Source of the DNA: Nemertoderma westbladi
Lineage: Eukaryota; Xenacoelomorpha; Nemertodermatida; Nemertodermatidae
Direction: 5' to 3'
Assembly (NCBI GenBank): GCA_032718475.1
Contig: JAUCBJ010007897.1
Span: forward strand, 1 to 62,989
DNA: 62,989 bases
The notes beneath the pieces are model-generated. The model did no database searches and was not told where the DNA came from. It saw nothing but the letters and a program-made list of their open reading frames with translations. This document shows positions 12,201 to 23,930 of this stretch, piece after piece. Both the position numbers and the translations under genes were made by a program. The stretch's first letter is position 1, and every line of letters begins with the position of its first letter.

Positions 12201-14352
12201 ACTCACAAATAGCACGGGCACAATAACAGTCCACTAATAAGGGTAACTCACAAATAGCACGGGCACAATAACAGTCCACTAATAAGGGTAACTCACAAAT
12301 AGCACGGGCACAATAACAGTCCACTAATAAGGGTAACTCACAAATAGCACGGGCACAATAACAGTCCACTAATAAGGGTAACTCACAAATAGCACGGGCA
12401 CAATAACAGTCCACTAATAAGGGTCACTCACAAATAGCACGGGCACAATAACAGTCCACTAATAAGGGTAACTCACAAATAGCACGGGCACAATAACAGT
12501 CCACTAATAAGGATAACTCACAAATAGCACGGGCACAATAACAATCAACTAATAAGGGTAACTCACAAATAGCACGGGCACAATAACAGTCCACTAATAA
12601 GGGTAACTCACAAATAGCACGGGCACAATAACAGTCCACTAATAAGGGTAACTCACAAATAGCACGGGCACAATAACAGTCCACTAATAAGGGTAACTCA
12701 CAAATAGCACGGGCACAATAACAGTCCACTAATAAGGGTAACTCACAAATAGCACGGGCACAATAACAGTCCACTAATAAGGGTAACTCACAAATAGCAC
12801 GGGCACAATAACAGTCCACTAATAAGGGTAACTCACAAATAGCACGGGCACAATAACAGTCCACTAATAAGGGTAACTCACAAATAGCACGGGCACAATA
12901 ACAGTCCACTAATAAGGGTAACTCACAAATAGCACGGGCACAATAACAGTCCACTAATAAGGGTAACTCACAAATAGCACGGGCACAATAGCAGTCCACT
13001 AATAAGGGTAACTCACAAATAGCACGGGCACAATAACAGTCCACTAATAAGGGTAACTCACAAATAGCACGGGCACAATAACAGTCCACTAATAAGGGTA
13101 ACTCACAAATAGCACGGGCACAATAACAGTCCACTAATAAGGGTAACTCACAAATAGCACGGGCACAATAACAGTCCACTAATAAGGGTAACTCACAAAT
13201 ATCACGGGCACAATAACAGTCCACTAATAAGGGTAACTCACAAATAGCACGGGCACAATAACAGTCCACTAATAAGGGTAACTCACAAATAGCACGGGCA
13301 CAATAACAGTCCACTAATAAGGGTCACTCACAAATAGCACGGGCACAATAACAGTCCACAATAAGGGTAACTCACAAATAGCACGGGCACAATAACAATC
13401 AACTAATAAGGATAACTCACAAATAGCACGGGCACAATAACAATCAACTAATAAGGGTAACTCACAAATAGCACGGGCACAATAACAGTCCAGTAATAAG
13501 GGTAACTCACAAATAGCACGGGCACAATAACAGTCCACTAATAAGGGTAACTCACAAATAGCACGGGCACAATAACAATCAACTAATAAGGGCAACTCAC
13601 AAATATCACGGGCACAATAACAGTCCACTAATAAGGGTAACTCACAAATAGCACGGGCACAATAACAATCCACTAATAAGGGTAACTCACAAATATCACG
13701 GGCACAATAACAGTCCACTAATAAGGGTAACTCACAAATAGCACGGGCACAATAACAGTCCACTAATAAGGGTAACTCACAAATAGCACGGGCACAATAA
13801 CAGTCCACTAATAAGGGTAACTCACAAATAGCACGGGCACAATAGCAGTCCACTAATAAGGGTAACTCACAAATAGCACGGGCACAATAACAGTCCACTA
13901 ATAAGGGTAACTCACAAATAGCACGGGCACAATAACAGTCCACTAATAAGGGTAACTCACAAATAGCACGGGCACAATAACAGTCCACTAATAAGGGTAA
14001 CTCACAAATAGCACGGGCACAATAACAGTCCACTAATAAGGGTAACTCACAAATATCACGGGCACAATAACAGTCCACTAATAAGGGTAACTCACAAATA
14101 GCACGGGCACAATAACAGTCCACTAATAAGGGTAACTCACAAATAGCACGGGCACAATAACAGTCCACTAATAAGGGTCACTCACAAATAGCACGGGCAC
14201 AATAACAGTCCACTAATAAGGGTAACTCACAAATAGCACGGGCACAATAACAATCAACTAATAAGGATAACTCACAAATAGCACGGGCACAATAACAATC
14301 AACTAATAAGGGTAACTCACAAATAGCACGGGCACAATAACAGTCCAGTAAT
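9234..14352. repeat. Satellite/minisatellite array, 45-bp unit, about 114 copies
   Basis: A head-to-tail array of a 45-bp unit containing TCACAAATAGCACGGGCAC and CAGTCCACTAATAAGGGTA. Almost all copies differ by at most one or two bases. Recurrent variants are AGCACG to ATCACG, CAGTCC to CAATCAA, AACAGT to AGCAGT, GGGTAA to GGGTCA and GGGTAA to GGATAA. Because 45 is a multiple of three and the minus-strand unit lacks a stop, the array gives very long open frames of a 15-residue repeat (VDCYCARAICELPLL). They break only where GGGTCA makes a stop or at a 1-base deletion near 13359. There is no other sign of a gene, and the frames are best seen as a by-product. The core from about 10290 to 11580 is nearly uniform, while both edges carry variants, as expected from unequal exchange. 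Confidence 0.95.
12421..14352. repeat. Higher-order repeat within the 45-bp array (19-20 monomers)
   Basis: The variant GGGTCACTC occurs at 12421, 13321 and 14175, that is 900 bp (20 units) and 854 bp (19 units minus the 1-base deletion) apart. Each is followed by the same run of variants: a GGATAA unit, then CAATCAA units; the second and third also share a CAGTCCAGTAAT unit. The AGCAGT variant sits at 12091, 12991 and 13845 with the same 900- and 854-bp steps, and ATCACG at 13201 and 14055 agrees. About two and a half multimers are present, and the array ends at the CAGTCCAGTAAT unit. Confidence 0.8.
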
Positions 14353-17300
14353 GATGATGAAATATATTAAGACAATTTCAGATACTAAACGCCTCACCAT
14401 TAATGTCGCAGCTATGAAACTGTATTACAACGGTTTAATGTTTTGCTCTATGGCAATTAATGTTTTGTATTAATTATTATTACTACTGCCATCGTTTGTG
14501 TAGCCATATTCAGTATTTCACTCAAAATTAAATGAGTTACTAATTTAGTATTAAATTTTAACCAACTGCAATTGTTTGATTCAGTTGTCCCAACATATGT
14601 CCTTTCTTTCTGAGTTTAAAAACTTTCAGTTTTAAATTAAACTACAATAAACCTTGCCACCATATTTCTCGTATGGCCACTGCGATGTGCGATTAATAAT
14701 ATAATACAGTAGTTAATATAATAATCTAATATTAATTCTATATGGTGGTGATAATGATGCAACATGGGTACCTAAGTTACGTGGGAGAGTGTAATTTAAC
14801 ATGATAATTACGGTGTTGTCCTTTTTCAATGATCAAACATGTCATCGGCCATCGCTTTGATCCGGTGTTCTAAATGAGAAAATTCGATCCAACGTATAAT
14901 TCAGGAAGAGTATTGTACTGTCATATCGCATAATATGTGCAAACTTCGATGTCCCCATATTCAGCAGTCTGTCCCCATTCTTTGTCGAAGACTCGATTTT
15001 ACATCGGTAAGGCATATAGCCGTGTCACGTGTATAATTTAGCACTGAATCATTTCTTCCATATCAGCCTATACGACTAATTGTTATTCATACTGTCATAG
15101 CCTGTTCATAGCCATTGGATTGAATATATTATTGGGACGATAATCCTAATTCCATATCCCAGCCAGCAGAATAGTATTTAAAAATCTTATAGTCGAATTG
15201 GCTTGTGGACAGTGGCACCCCTGTTAACACAAAACAGATCTTTGTTGCAATTTGCAATGAAGATGGATCATCACGACATTGCGCCACAAGTGGGAACCCT
15301 GATAGTCTGTTAACATATACATTCTCGGTTTTCCCTGAAAGTAAAATAAATCAGCTGAAGCATTCAAATATTCGAGATGGTCTAGGTTCAGACACTAAAG
15401 TATATACATATACAAGTTTTATTACACATGTGCTAGATAATGAAATTATTACCGGTTAAGGCCGGAAAAGTTGCATCACCGCACCAACAGTATTGTAGTA
15501 CCACTATTTTAGTACCGATCAGGGAGGTCGGATCCCCGCATCCCTGCACCATCCCCAAAGGTGAGTGCCCTCCATGGCCGTCGCCCACTCCGTAAGCATA
15601 ATGAGTTTGGAGCGCGAACTGTAGGCGCCTCCGCACACCACCCAAAACACAAGCGAGCCCGCGTTGTTCGCGCATCCCCTGCCGACGAGCCACAAGGGTC
15701 TCTCAGCGAGGTGGCGGATTAGGATGTCGGCCTCATTGTACCTTGCACCACACCCCGTCTTAATTAACTTAATGAACTACGTATGTTTTATTTTGCATTA
15801 TATTGTATTATAGGGTATCGTAAAATATTTACGGTTCATTTGCTGAGATATTATCTCGACAGACAGTGCAGTATATACAAGGCATAGCTGATAGACACAC
15901 TATCTGCGCCTAAAACCTGCGGCGAATACCACCACAAGTAGTCAGCCCAGTACTACAGCCCTATCAGCACCAGTAACCTATCATCATTTAGTTGATCAGA
16001 ATGTGTTCGTAGCCCAATAAACTAAATAATTAATCAATAATGGCTATAGTGCTTAGGGCACGATTGAAGGCAAAATGATTTGGTTATGCATCTATGCAAT
16101 AGTAATGTAGGCCATCCCACTGCTCTGTCTGGATGGTCCCCTATCATTGTTATTTAACCTAACTCAGAAAGCTCGCTTTGTTTAGGGTGTAACAAAAGAA
16201 TCCCCCTCGTGGGCAGCAGGGCTATATGCCATGGATAGATTCCGTGTCAACACTTCAAAATAATAATGAAATAATAGAATAATATTAATAATAAATAGTA
16301 ATAATAACGAAAACCAAACTAGCTACCATTGCACTGTCTCCAATGTGCTTACAGACATGTGTAGGTAGATTGTTAATTTTATTCTATTAACTGAAATGAT
16401 AGTACCAAAGTTATAAAATATATTTCGCAATAACATTTCTTATTACTAAAAAACTTACATAATTAGTAATTGTTCTTATGTTCTTACTAACGGTATTACC
16501 ATATACTAATCATATAACACAACCTTAACAATTACCTTATTATTCTATTTAATTTCAAATTGGTCTTTCGAAGTGTTCACATGGTTTTTCGGAAGTGTTG
16601 ACTATTTCGAAGTGTTGACTATTTCGAAGTGTTGACTATTTCGAAGTGTTGACTAATTCGAAGTGTTGACCATTAATATACCCATGGATAGGCGGAAGGT
16701 ATTAGCAAGTCGTTAGACTTGATTACTGTAAGAATTGTTGACTGACTGGCTGGCTGACTGGCTGGCTGACTGGCTGGCTGGCTGACTGACTGAGTGACTG
16801 ATCTACAGCCAAAACTACTCTAACGATTTTGATGAAATTTTCACAGCGACTAGATACCACGATTCTAAGGTCCCTGGTATGATCGGCTACTACGTCCATA
16901 GCCTCTGGGCTCGAAAAATAGAGATAAACTAAAAAACGCCATAGGCGCAATGGTAAATTAACACCAATGACAGCTGGTGTCCTGATGAAAAATGGCTTAT
17001 GTAATGCATTTCTACACAAGGCTTTATAGTAATAAATCGATGAGGTTGCCAAGATTATTATACTTAGTACACCCATACTGTTTGTTTAGGCCCTCCCAAC
17101 CACTCTCTGGCAAAGCAAACATTAACTGGTTGGTTTAGTTTGAAGTCTATTAGCGCCTCAGCTGAATTACTCTTCCCAATGCATTCTACAAGTTACTCAC
17201 TCTGATAATGTAAGCTGAACGACTGTTAGGTACACATTGTCTTGGTTACTTTAATGCCAACATTAATACTATGGAGACTGTATGTTTATAAAAGTGTATA

Positions 17301-18149
17301 TTTAATCAGCCACATAATATGATTCTCCATAGGCTAACATTATAGTTGGAAATGTAAAAATCACTGCTTATTATCTGTGTCAGCTTACACACTGGCATTT
17401 AAAATGTTTTATAGGTGAATGACATTTAGAATGAATGAAATTTATAGAGATGGCCTAGCAATGCTATTCAATAGAGAAATGGCCAACTAATTACATCTCA
17501 ACTCAACTCGAGTGAGACTGCTCGCATTGTTTGTACAGGACAAACAAACCTCGTCTGTCATAGACAGAGTGTAAGGCATAAAACAATTACACCATCTGGT
17601 TTGGCAACTAAATTCCTTTGCCCTACCTACCGCGTAGCTCAGAATTAGTTGAATGGACAGAACTTTCCACACCATCTGGTGTATAAACTAAAATACATTG
17701 CATCTAATTGTTTTATTTATAAATCTTTTGGCCAACATTAATACTGTGGAGACTATTTATAAAAGTGTATATTTAATCAGCCACATAATATGATTTTCCA
17801 TAGGCTAACATTGTAGTTTGAAATATAAATATCAATGCTTAATATATGTATCATCAAGTTACACACTGTGGCATTCAAAATGTTTTATAGGTGAATGGCA
17901 TTTAGCGGCTTCCCTTCAGACCATAGGCAAACATTGTTGAGGAAATTTACTTTAGTTTACTCTACTGTGCCATTCAGGTGAATGGATTTGAGTAATTGCT
18001 AAGTTACAGAGTGGAATCTCTCTCTCTGTCCATATGTAAATAACACTTTCCTTCAGACCATAGGCAAACATTGTTGATGGAATTTTCATCTCATTGATGA
18101 CTTCCGACTTGCTTAACGGCGTCTTGACGCCGTCTCTAGTCATACTAGG
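14353..18149. other. Non-coding stretch with several small repeats
   Basis: No gene recognised. A GC-rich block at about 15460-15760 stands out from AT-rich surroundings; its minus-strand 86-codon frame has no recognisable domain and it may be a fragment of another element. Five copies of a 17-bp unit (GTTGACTATTTCGAAGT) lie at 16591-16672. A CTGGCTGACTGG-type microsatellite lies at 16739-16800. A block of about 180 bp starting near 17256 (GCCAACATTAATACT) recurs near 17731, and CTTCAGACCATAGGCAAAC near 17917 recurs near 18053. Confidence 0.6.
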
Positions 18150-18312
18150 TTTAATTTCATGGACAACCGGTTGTACATATATAGACCAACTTCAATGGGA
18201 TACTGTACTTGGGAGAAACGAAATTGCGACAACTGTGGAGAAGCGGGAAGCCTGGAAGGATATCATATCCACTGTCCGAGCTCGCTCAACCAAGTAGTAG
18301 TAGTATCAGACA
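18150..18312 (+). mobile_element. LINE-A 3' end fragment
   Basis: The frame reading QWDTVLGRNEIATTVEKREAW and ending STVRARSTK matches the C-terminal end of the LINE-A copy at 20325-20751 (minus). It is followed directly by a TAG-repeat tail at 18293-18303, the same kind of 3' tail. Only the last 50 or so codons remain. Confidence 0.65.
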
Positions 18313-18350
18313 TTAGGAAAGTTTTAGGAATGATGATACACTGGCCTTAA

Positions 18351-19909
18351 CCCTATTAAACCCGGGGGGGGGGGGGGTCAATATGACCCCCCCCGTGGTT
18401 TTTTTATTATAATTCTAAAACAAACGCAGTTGGGAATCTGAAATTTTATGACTTTTCCTAAAAATCTATTGTCTTCCTAGTAGTAAAAACCGTTTTCAAA
18501 AATATTGGGTAGTTTTCGAGTTATAGCACCATTTTTTAACCCTACTTTTGGCACTTTTTTTGAGACGTTTTTTGAAAATTACATTTCATTAAATATTAAT
18601 TGTAACATCTCTATTTTTGATTTACACCGGTTTTTTGGTGTTAGCAATTCGATGGAATTTATATAAATTGTTTTAGAAATTTCAAACTTGTTCTTTTCGG
18701 CGGGTGCCAAATTTTGGTGCCAGCACCAAATTTTGAAATATGTCAATTTTTTAAATTGATTGTTTGAAACTTGTTTTTTACGCAATTGGGGTTTTTTGGG
18801 GTTCTGGTTTCGATGAAATATATACGAGTTGCACCAAGCGTATCAAACTTGTATTTTTCGGTGCTGTGTGCAAATTTTGGTGCTAGCACGAAATTTTGAA
18901 AATCCATTCAATAGATAAAATTGCTTGTGACAATTTAATTCTTGCATTTTAGAGGTTTATGGCTGTTCTGAATTCAATGGAATATATAATTATCGAACTA
19001 GACATCTCAAACTTGTATTTTTCGGAAGTGGGTGCAAAATGTGGTGCTAGCACCAAATTTTGAAAACATCATATATATCAATTGATTGTGTCATCTTGTT
19101 TCTTGCGTTATACGGGTTTGTTAGGGTTCTGAATTCAATGGAATTCGTAAAAATTTCTTAAGAGTTTTCAAACTTGTATTTTTCGCCGGTGGTTGAAAAT
19201 TGTTGTGCCAGCACCAAATTTTGGAAAATGAGTAAATTGATCAGTAGATAGTATCATCTTGTTTCTTGCGTTATACGGGTTTTTGAGGGTCCTGAATCCG
19301 ATGGAATCAATAAAAACAGCACTGGACATCGCAAACTTGTACTTTTTGGTTATGGGTACGAAATTTAGTGCTAGCACCAAAATTTGCAAAATTACGCCAA
19401 AAAATACAATTAGCAATGATCTGGCATATTTGAAATGTATTCCATTAGAATCAGCGCCCAAGAAAACCTGAAAATGTGCATTTATAGCATCGTATAAGTG
19501 AATTGAAAATTTTGTGTTCTAACTGAAAAGTGCTGGTTACTTGTTTTTTTCATTTTTTTCCTACGCATAGAGGACTAAACAGCCATTTATGGTAATCTTA
19601 TCATTTTTAAATATTTTCAAATGTATTTTGCGCCCCAGAAAACCTGTTTTGAAAAACAATTAGCCGAAAAATGTAACTTTCAAATTTTGTGAAAATTGTG
19701 CTCTACTTGTAATTTTGGTGCTGCAATATTACCACCCCAGTACCTTTTTTCGAAAATTTTTTTTTTCGGTCGGATCCAGACTAGTGATACCTACGTACAA
19801 ACAAAAAATCAGACGTTTTCGTTAATATTTGTAGATTTTAGAGGGAGGGGTCAATATGACCCCCCCCCCCGGTATTTGTACAGCATTTTATAGCCCGGTA
19901 CTAATAGGG
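18351..19909. mobile_element. Non-autonomous piggyBac-like element with TTAA target duplication
   Basis: The element starts CCCTATTAAACC and ends GGTACTAATAGGG, so the ends are inverted repeats (CCCTATTA). TTAA flanks both sides at 18347-18350 and 19910-19913, the target duplication typical of piggyBac. Just inside each end is GGGGTCAATATGACCCC, flanked by long G or C runs. No transposase frame is present. The interior consists of diverged repeats. A partial copy in the opposite orientation lies at 32370-32610. Confidence 0.75.
18655..19400. repeat. Five diverged internal repeats of about 165 bp in the piggyBac-like element
   Basis: Each repeat holds TCAAACTTGT followed by TTTTTCGG and a palindromic GGTGCTAGCACCAAATTTT core, then a GAATTCAATGGAAT-like block. 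Cores lie near 18715, 18878, 19051, 19206 and 19368. Divergence between copies is high, so the tandem structure predates this insertion. Confidence 0.65.
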
Positions 19910-19913
19910 TTAA

Positions 19914-20324
19914 GAGTATCAAATCATCTTCAATGGATAATTAATTCCACAATTGTTCATTTGTTGTATGAAAAAATTACTTATATCCGTAAATTGAAAA
20001 TCATTTCCCATCACTTATTAGATTTTGATAATAAGTATCACCCCTAGCGATAATTATTAATTCTTCTAAAATTGGATCTTTATATTTAGATTGACATTCT
20101 GTATTACAAGACTTCTTTTAGGTTATCAGTTTGTCTTCAATGACATATTACATTCTCTCATGCATCATCATCATATATCTTGCTTTTTTTCCAATTAACA
20201 GTGTAGCCTAATTATTATAGGTAAATACATTTATTTTATAATTTAATACCAGAATCAATCATATCATATGTACGTACAATGTACATCTATTCATGATTTG
20301 AAGTAAAGGTATATGGCATACTAC
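19914..20324. other. AT-rich spacer
   Basis: Nothing recognised apart from short A/T runs; it ends where a CTACTACTACTGCTCC repeat marks the 3' tail of the next LINE-A fragment. Confidence 0.5.
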
Positions 20325-20751
20325 TACTACTACTGCTCCTGCTACATACTACTACTGCGAACTCGGACAGTGGAAATGAGATACTTCCAGGCTTCCCGAT
20401 TCTCCATAGTTGTCGCAATTTCGTTTCTCTCAAGTTCAGTATCCCTTTCAAGCTGGTCTCTTTATGTTATAGCCAGTCGTCCACGGGTATGCTTTCAATG
20501 TGTTGGATGCCTGAAAAGTAGATCTGATATGACCTCGTCTTTACTTCGCAGGCAGTGCACACTGAATCTCAATATGCGTTCACGGCAGGTGGTTGATAAA
20601 GGTGGTATAGTACCATAGAGCTCGGTGTTTGTCATGTGTGATGTTTAGTGAGCTGATGTTTAGGGCTGCCCTTAGTAGTAGTGCCCTTAGCAACCATCAA
20701 TTCGGTGTCCAAGTGATTTCGTCAGTGTCCAGGTCTCACCCCCATACAAAG
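20325..20751 (-). mobile_element. LINE-A, 3' part (continuation of the copy at 23732-26340)
   Basis: Minus-strand reading gives the RT thumb and C-terminus: LYGGETWTLTKSL near 20745, then ERNEIATTMENREAWKYL near 20410, then a TAG-repeat tail. In-frame stops are present. It resumes where the copy ending near 23732 was interrupted (that side reads up to VESVLY, this side LYGGETW), so it is the displaced 3' end of that element. Confidence 0.7.
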
Positions 20752-20945
20752 TGCTACTACTACTAGGATCGGCATGCTGCATTGCAGCTGCATTTTTAAG
20801 AATGCTGTGCCGGCTTGGCGACAAAATTGCACCACCACAACTCCCTATCACACATGACATTGTCTAGATCATCCGCATCTTCAAGGCCAGAGTCCTTTAA
20901 GATTGGTCTCAAGAAAGACATGGACTGTCCACCATGCTTATTCAC
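20752..20945 (-). mobile_element. LINE-B, 3' end (left of the hAT-like insertion)
   Basis: The minus strand carries the conserved C-terminal block of LINE-B (QPMTFLR-like, DRELWRR-like) ending in a GCAGCTGCAATGCAGCATG segment and a TAG tail at 20752-20763. The sequence breaks off at the CTTATTCAC target site of the hAT-like element and continues at 23100. Confidence 0.75.
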
Positions 20946-23091
20946 TAGGGTGGGCCGATTTTCAGTTTTTGATGAATTTTTATTTGTCTACCAACTAAAA
21001 AGTTGCCTTTCTATCCGAAATCAACATACAAATTATTTTTAGTGTAAAAAATGAAAATTACCCCCTGCACCAAGAGATCGAAAATTTACAATTAACCAAA
21101 AAAAATTGAATTTATTACAGTAGTTTTAATAATGCCATTTACTACATAGAGGTGTTTTCTTCTTTATAAACCTTTTCTAACAGGATGAAAATTATGTTAA
21201 CAATTTGGTATTTAATTCAATAATATAATTTGACCCCTGCACTAACTCACTGAAAGAAGTCAATTATTAGTAAAATTGCTTAAATTTTACAAATTATTTT
21301 ATGCTCTAATTACAGTATATTAACACGTAAACAAGTAATTGATAATTAATATATCAATGTTGTCGCTTCTGGGTGAGTACAAAACAAAGACCTAATTAAG
21401 TAACCTGCATAATCTTGTAACATGTGTTAACTTTCGTTTATTGTTTTGGTTCCCCCAATACGCCTCTGTAACCTGCTCCTTTACTAACCTGCTCCTTTAA
21501 ATGGCAATGGGACCTTACGCTCTTTAGGACCTAACGCTGTTTTGGACCTAACGCAACTTGTTTTAACACTAGAACAAAATCGCCTCCGCTTTGCAGGACA
21601 TTGCTTTCGCCGTGAGGACCAGCCAGTGCATAATCTTGTACTTTGGCAGCCTCATGGAGTGAATAAGCATGGTGGACAGCCCATGACTTTCTTGAGATGC
21701 ATCTTAAAGGACACTGGCCTTGAAAATGCGGATGATCTAGCAAATGTTATGGGTGATAGGGAGTTGTGGCGGCGCAATTTTGTCGACAAGCCGGCACAGC
21801 ATTCTTAATAATGCAGCTGCAATGCAGCATGTCGATCCTAGTAGTAATAGTTTGTACAGAACGGGCAGTAAAATCTTGGGTCTTTGTTTTGTACAGAACG
21901 GGCAGTAAAGTCTTTGGTCTTTGTTTTGTACATAACGGACAGTAAAGTCTTGGGTCTTTGTTTCGAACAGAACGGGCAGTAAATCTTGGGTCTTTGTTTT
22001 GTACTCACCCTGTAGGCGCTTTTGATTCATGCCTTTGACACACTATTAACTATCCTTTCACCGACAGGACAATTAGTCAATTTAGATTAATTTTTTTCGG
22101 CCATTAGTCAAGGGATTACTACAAAGTCTGTCAACTTGTTTCCAGTGCGGTCCCCCCTAGAACTATACTCCCATGAGAAATGTAAATTCAATGCAACCAC
22201 TACCCCAAGGTGGGAGGGAACCTCACATTTAATAAATATTATTTTTTAAATATGGGTCTGACAAACATACCTTTTACGCGAATTTGCTCCAATTTATTTC
22301 AAATTAAAGATTAAATATTAATACAATTATTATTCACTACAGCAATTTGTAGCAATTTGTAAAATTTAACAAACAGACCTGAGATTTTGTAGATATTATA
22401 TTTTTGATAGTATGATATATATAAAGAAATATTTTGTAATAATTATATTAATTTATATAAATAGATTTAATTTTCATATTATTGCAGATGCCTTTTTCAA
22501 AATAAATATATGCCTATTTTTTATAGCATTTCTAGGTTTATTAACATTTACTATTTAAAAAAAATAAGTTTTTGTTAATTTCATGAATAGCATATTTGAC
22601 TAACCAACAACACAGTTTGAATTCCTTGTGAGTCGAAAAATTCGGCAAAAGCATCCACAATATCCACATATTCATACTGTTTCAATTTCCCTCCCATTTT
22701 CTAACATATTTTATATCATTGAAAATAATATGAATTAGGTTCTGTTTTAATTGAAATAATCAAATTGTAACAAAAATGTCTTATTATTGATTATGTTTAC
22801 GAGTCTTCTATCCTATATGGCATCGAATACATCGTTTTTATTAGAATTTCCATACCATTCCTTAATAAAGAAGAGAATACCAATATACAGTAATTCAAAA
22901 TATTATAACTACAGTATAATAATTAAATGGATTTTTTTGGTTAATTGTAAATTTTCTAGCTCATGGTGCAGGGGGTATTTTTCATTTTTTCGCACTAAAA
23001 ATAATTTTTATGTTTATTTCGGATGGAAAAGCAACTTTTTAATTGGTAGACAAATAAAAATTCAACAAAAACTAAAAATCGGCCAACCCTA
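20946..23091. mobile_element. hAT-like non-autonomous element with 8-bp target duplication
   Basis: Ends are TAGGGTGGGCCGATTTT and, reverse-complemented, TAGGGTTGGCCGATTTT. The inverted repeats continue for about 130 bp to the ACCCCCTGCACC stretch near 21070 and 22975. The 8-bp sequence TTATTCAC flanks both sides (20938-20945 and 23092-23099). Uninterrupted LINE-B copies at 21654-21668 and 30367-30385 show the site once, confirming the insertion. TAGGG ends plus an 8-bp duplication are hallmarks of hAT. No transposase frame is visible. The interior is AT-rich apart from the nested unit at 21371-22010. Confidence 0.75.
21371..22010. mobile_element. Nested TIR unit with four 37-bp repeats and a LINE-B 3' fragment
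   Basis: GGGTGAGTACAAAACAAAGACC at 21371-21392 is inverted perfectly at 21989-22010, defining a 640-bp unit inside the hAT-like element. It holds a plus-strand LINE-B C-terminus at about 21540-21810, an 88-codon open frame with EQNRLRFAGHCFRRED and ELWRRNFVDKPAQHS. Then come about four tandem 37-bp repeats (GTACAGAACGGGCAGTAAAG...) at 21851-22000. The superfamily is not assigned. Confidence 0.55.
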
Positions 23092-23099
23092 TTATTCAC

Positions 23100-23727
23100 T
23101 CCATGAGGCTGCCAAAGCACACTATTATGCACTGGGTGGTCCTCACTGGTGGTCACGCAATGTCCTGCAAAGCGGAGGTGGCTTTGTTCTAGTGTCAAGC
23201 TTGGGGGAACCAATGAGAAACCTCCAATGTTATATAGTATCTGGTTGGAGATGTGTGCATTGTACTTGACACAGTGAACTCACTTGACTTCCAGACCCAT
23301 GATCCCAGGTGACAGAAGTCGTCCACATGCTCAAGCATACCATCCTTTGAGCTTATGCTCTTCCAGTCATAGACTTGCTGAGGACTTTCCAAGTTAACTG
23401 TCAAAATTTTGGTCTTTTTGGAGTTAATAAGAAGACCAACACTAGAAGCAGCCTGTACTAATGAGCTGAGGAGCCATTGGGCTCCCTCTAGTGATTCTAA
23501 GAGTATACCTATGTCATCAGCAAAGTCTAGATCAGTTATGTACTTGGCAGGATTTCCTCGACTACTGGAGCCAGTAGGTGGAGTTAACATCACCCCATCG
23601 TCATTATGATGATCTAAGTACATGCATAGAACGTAGTCAACCATAATTATGAACAAGAACGGTGCGAGTGTGTCTCCCTGGAGGACTCCCCATAATACTT
23701 CAAATGAGAATGAAAAAGTGAAAAATG
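23100..23727 (-). mobile_element. LINE-B, 5'-truncated RT part (right of the hAT-like insertion)
   Basis: The minus strand reads from SRETHSHRSCS (frame-shifted) through VDYVLCMYLDHHNDDGV and the catalytic DLDFADD box to EHVDDFCHLGSWV. It then jumps to the far C-terminal block (PSLTLEQSHLRFAGHC). The RT thumb, present in the copy at 28124-29356, is deleted. The element was already 5' truncated when it inserted: its first bases abut LINE-A near 23727-23732, within a short ACTTTAT/ACTTTGT duplication. Confidence 0.75.
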
Positions 23728-23930
23728 ATAAAGTACACTTTCCACTGTGGCTTGAAAGAACTTAGTCTTCAGGTGCCTGGAGAGATCTGATTTCAAGATG
23801 GTAACCATTTTTGATAGAGCTACCCATGCCATTTTTTTTCTATCTTTTATGTCTTTTTTGCTACTCTCTATCCATGACCCAAGATACTGGAAGTCGTCAA
23901 CCTTCCTTAGTTGATTATTATCAATTGTTG

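Noticed and set aside
9193-14168. Minus-strand frames of 1073, 296 and 284 codons as genes
   Set aside because: They are the translation of a 45-bp satellite; no flanking coding signal, start context or domain exists.
9234-14352. CRISPR-like array
   Set aside because: No spacers: the units are contiguous tandem copies in a eukaryotic context.
15433-15693. 86-codon minus-strand frame in a GC-rich block
   Set aside because: GC-rich DNA gives long frames by chance; no domain recognised. The block is mentioned only as a compositional island.
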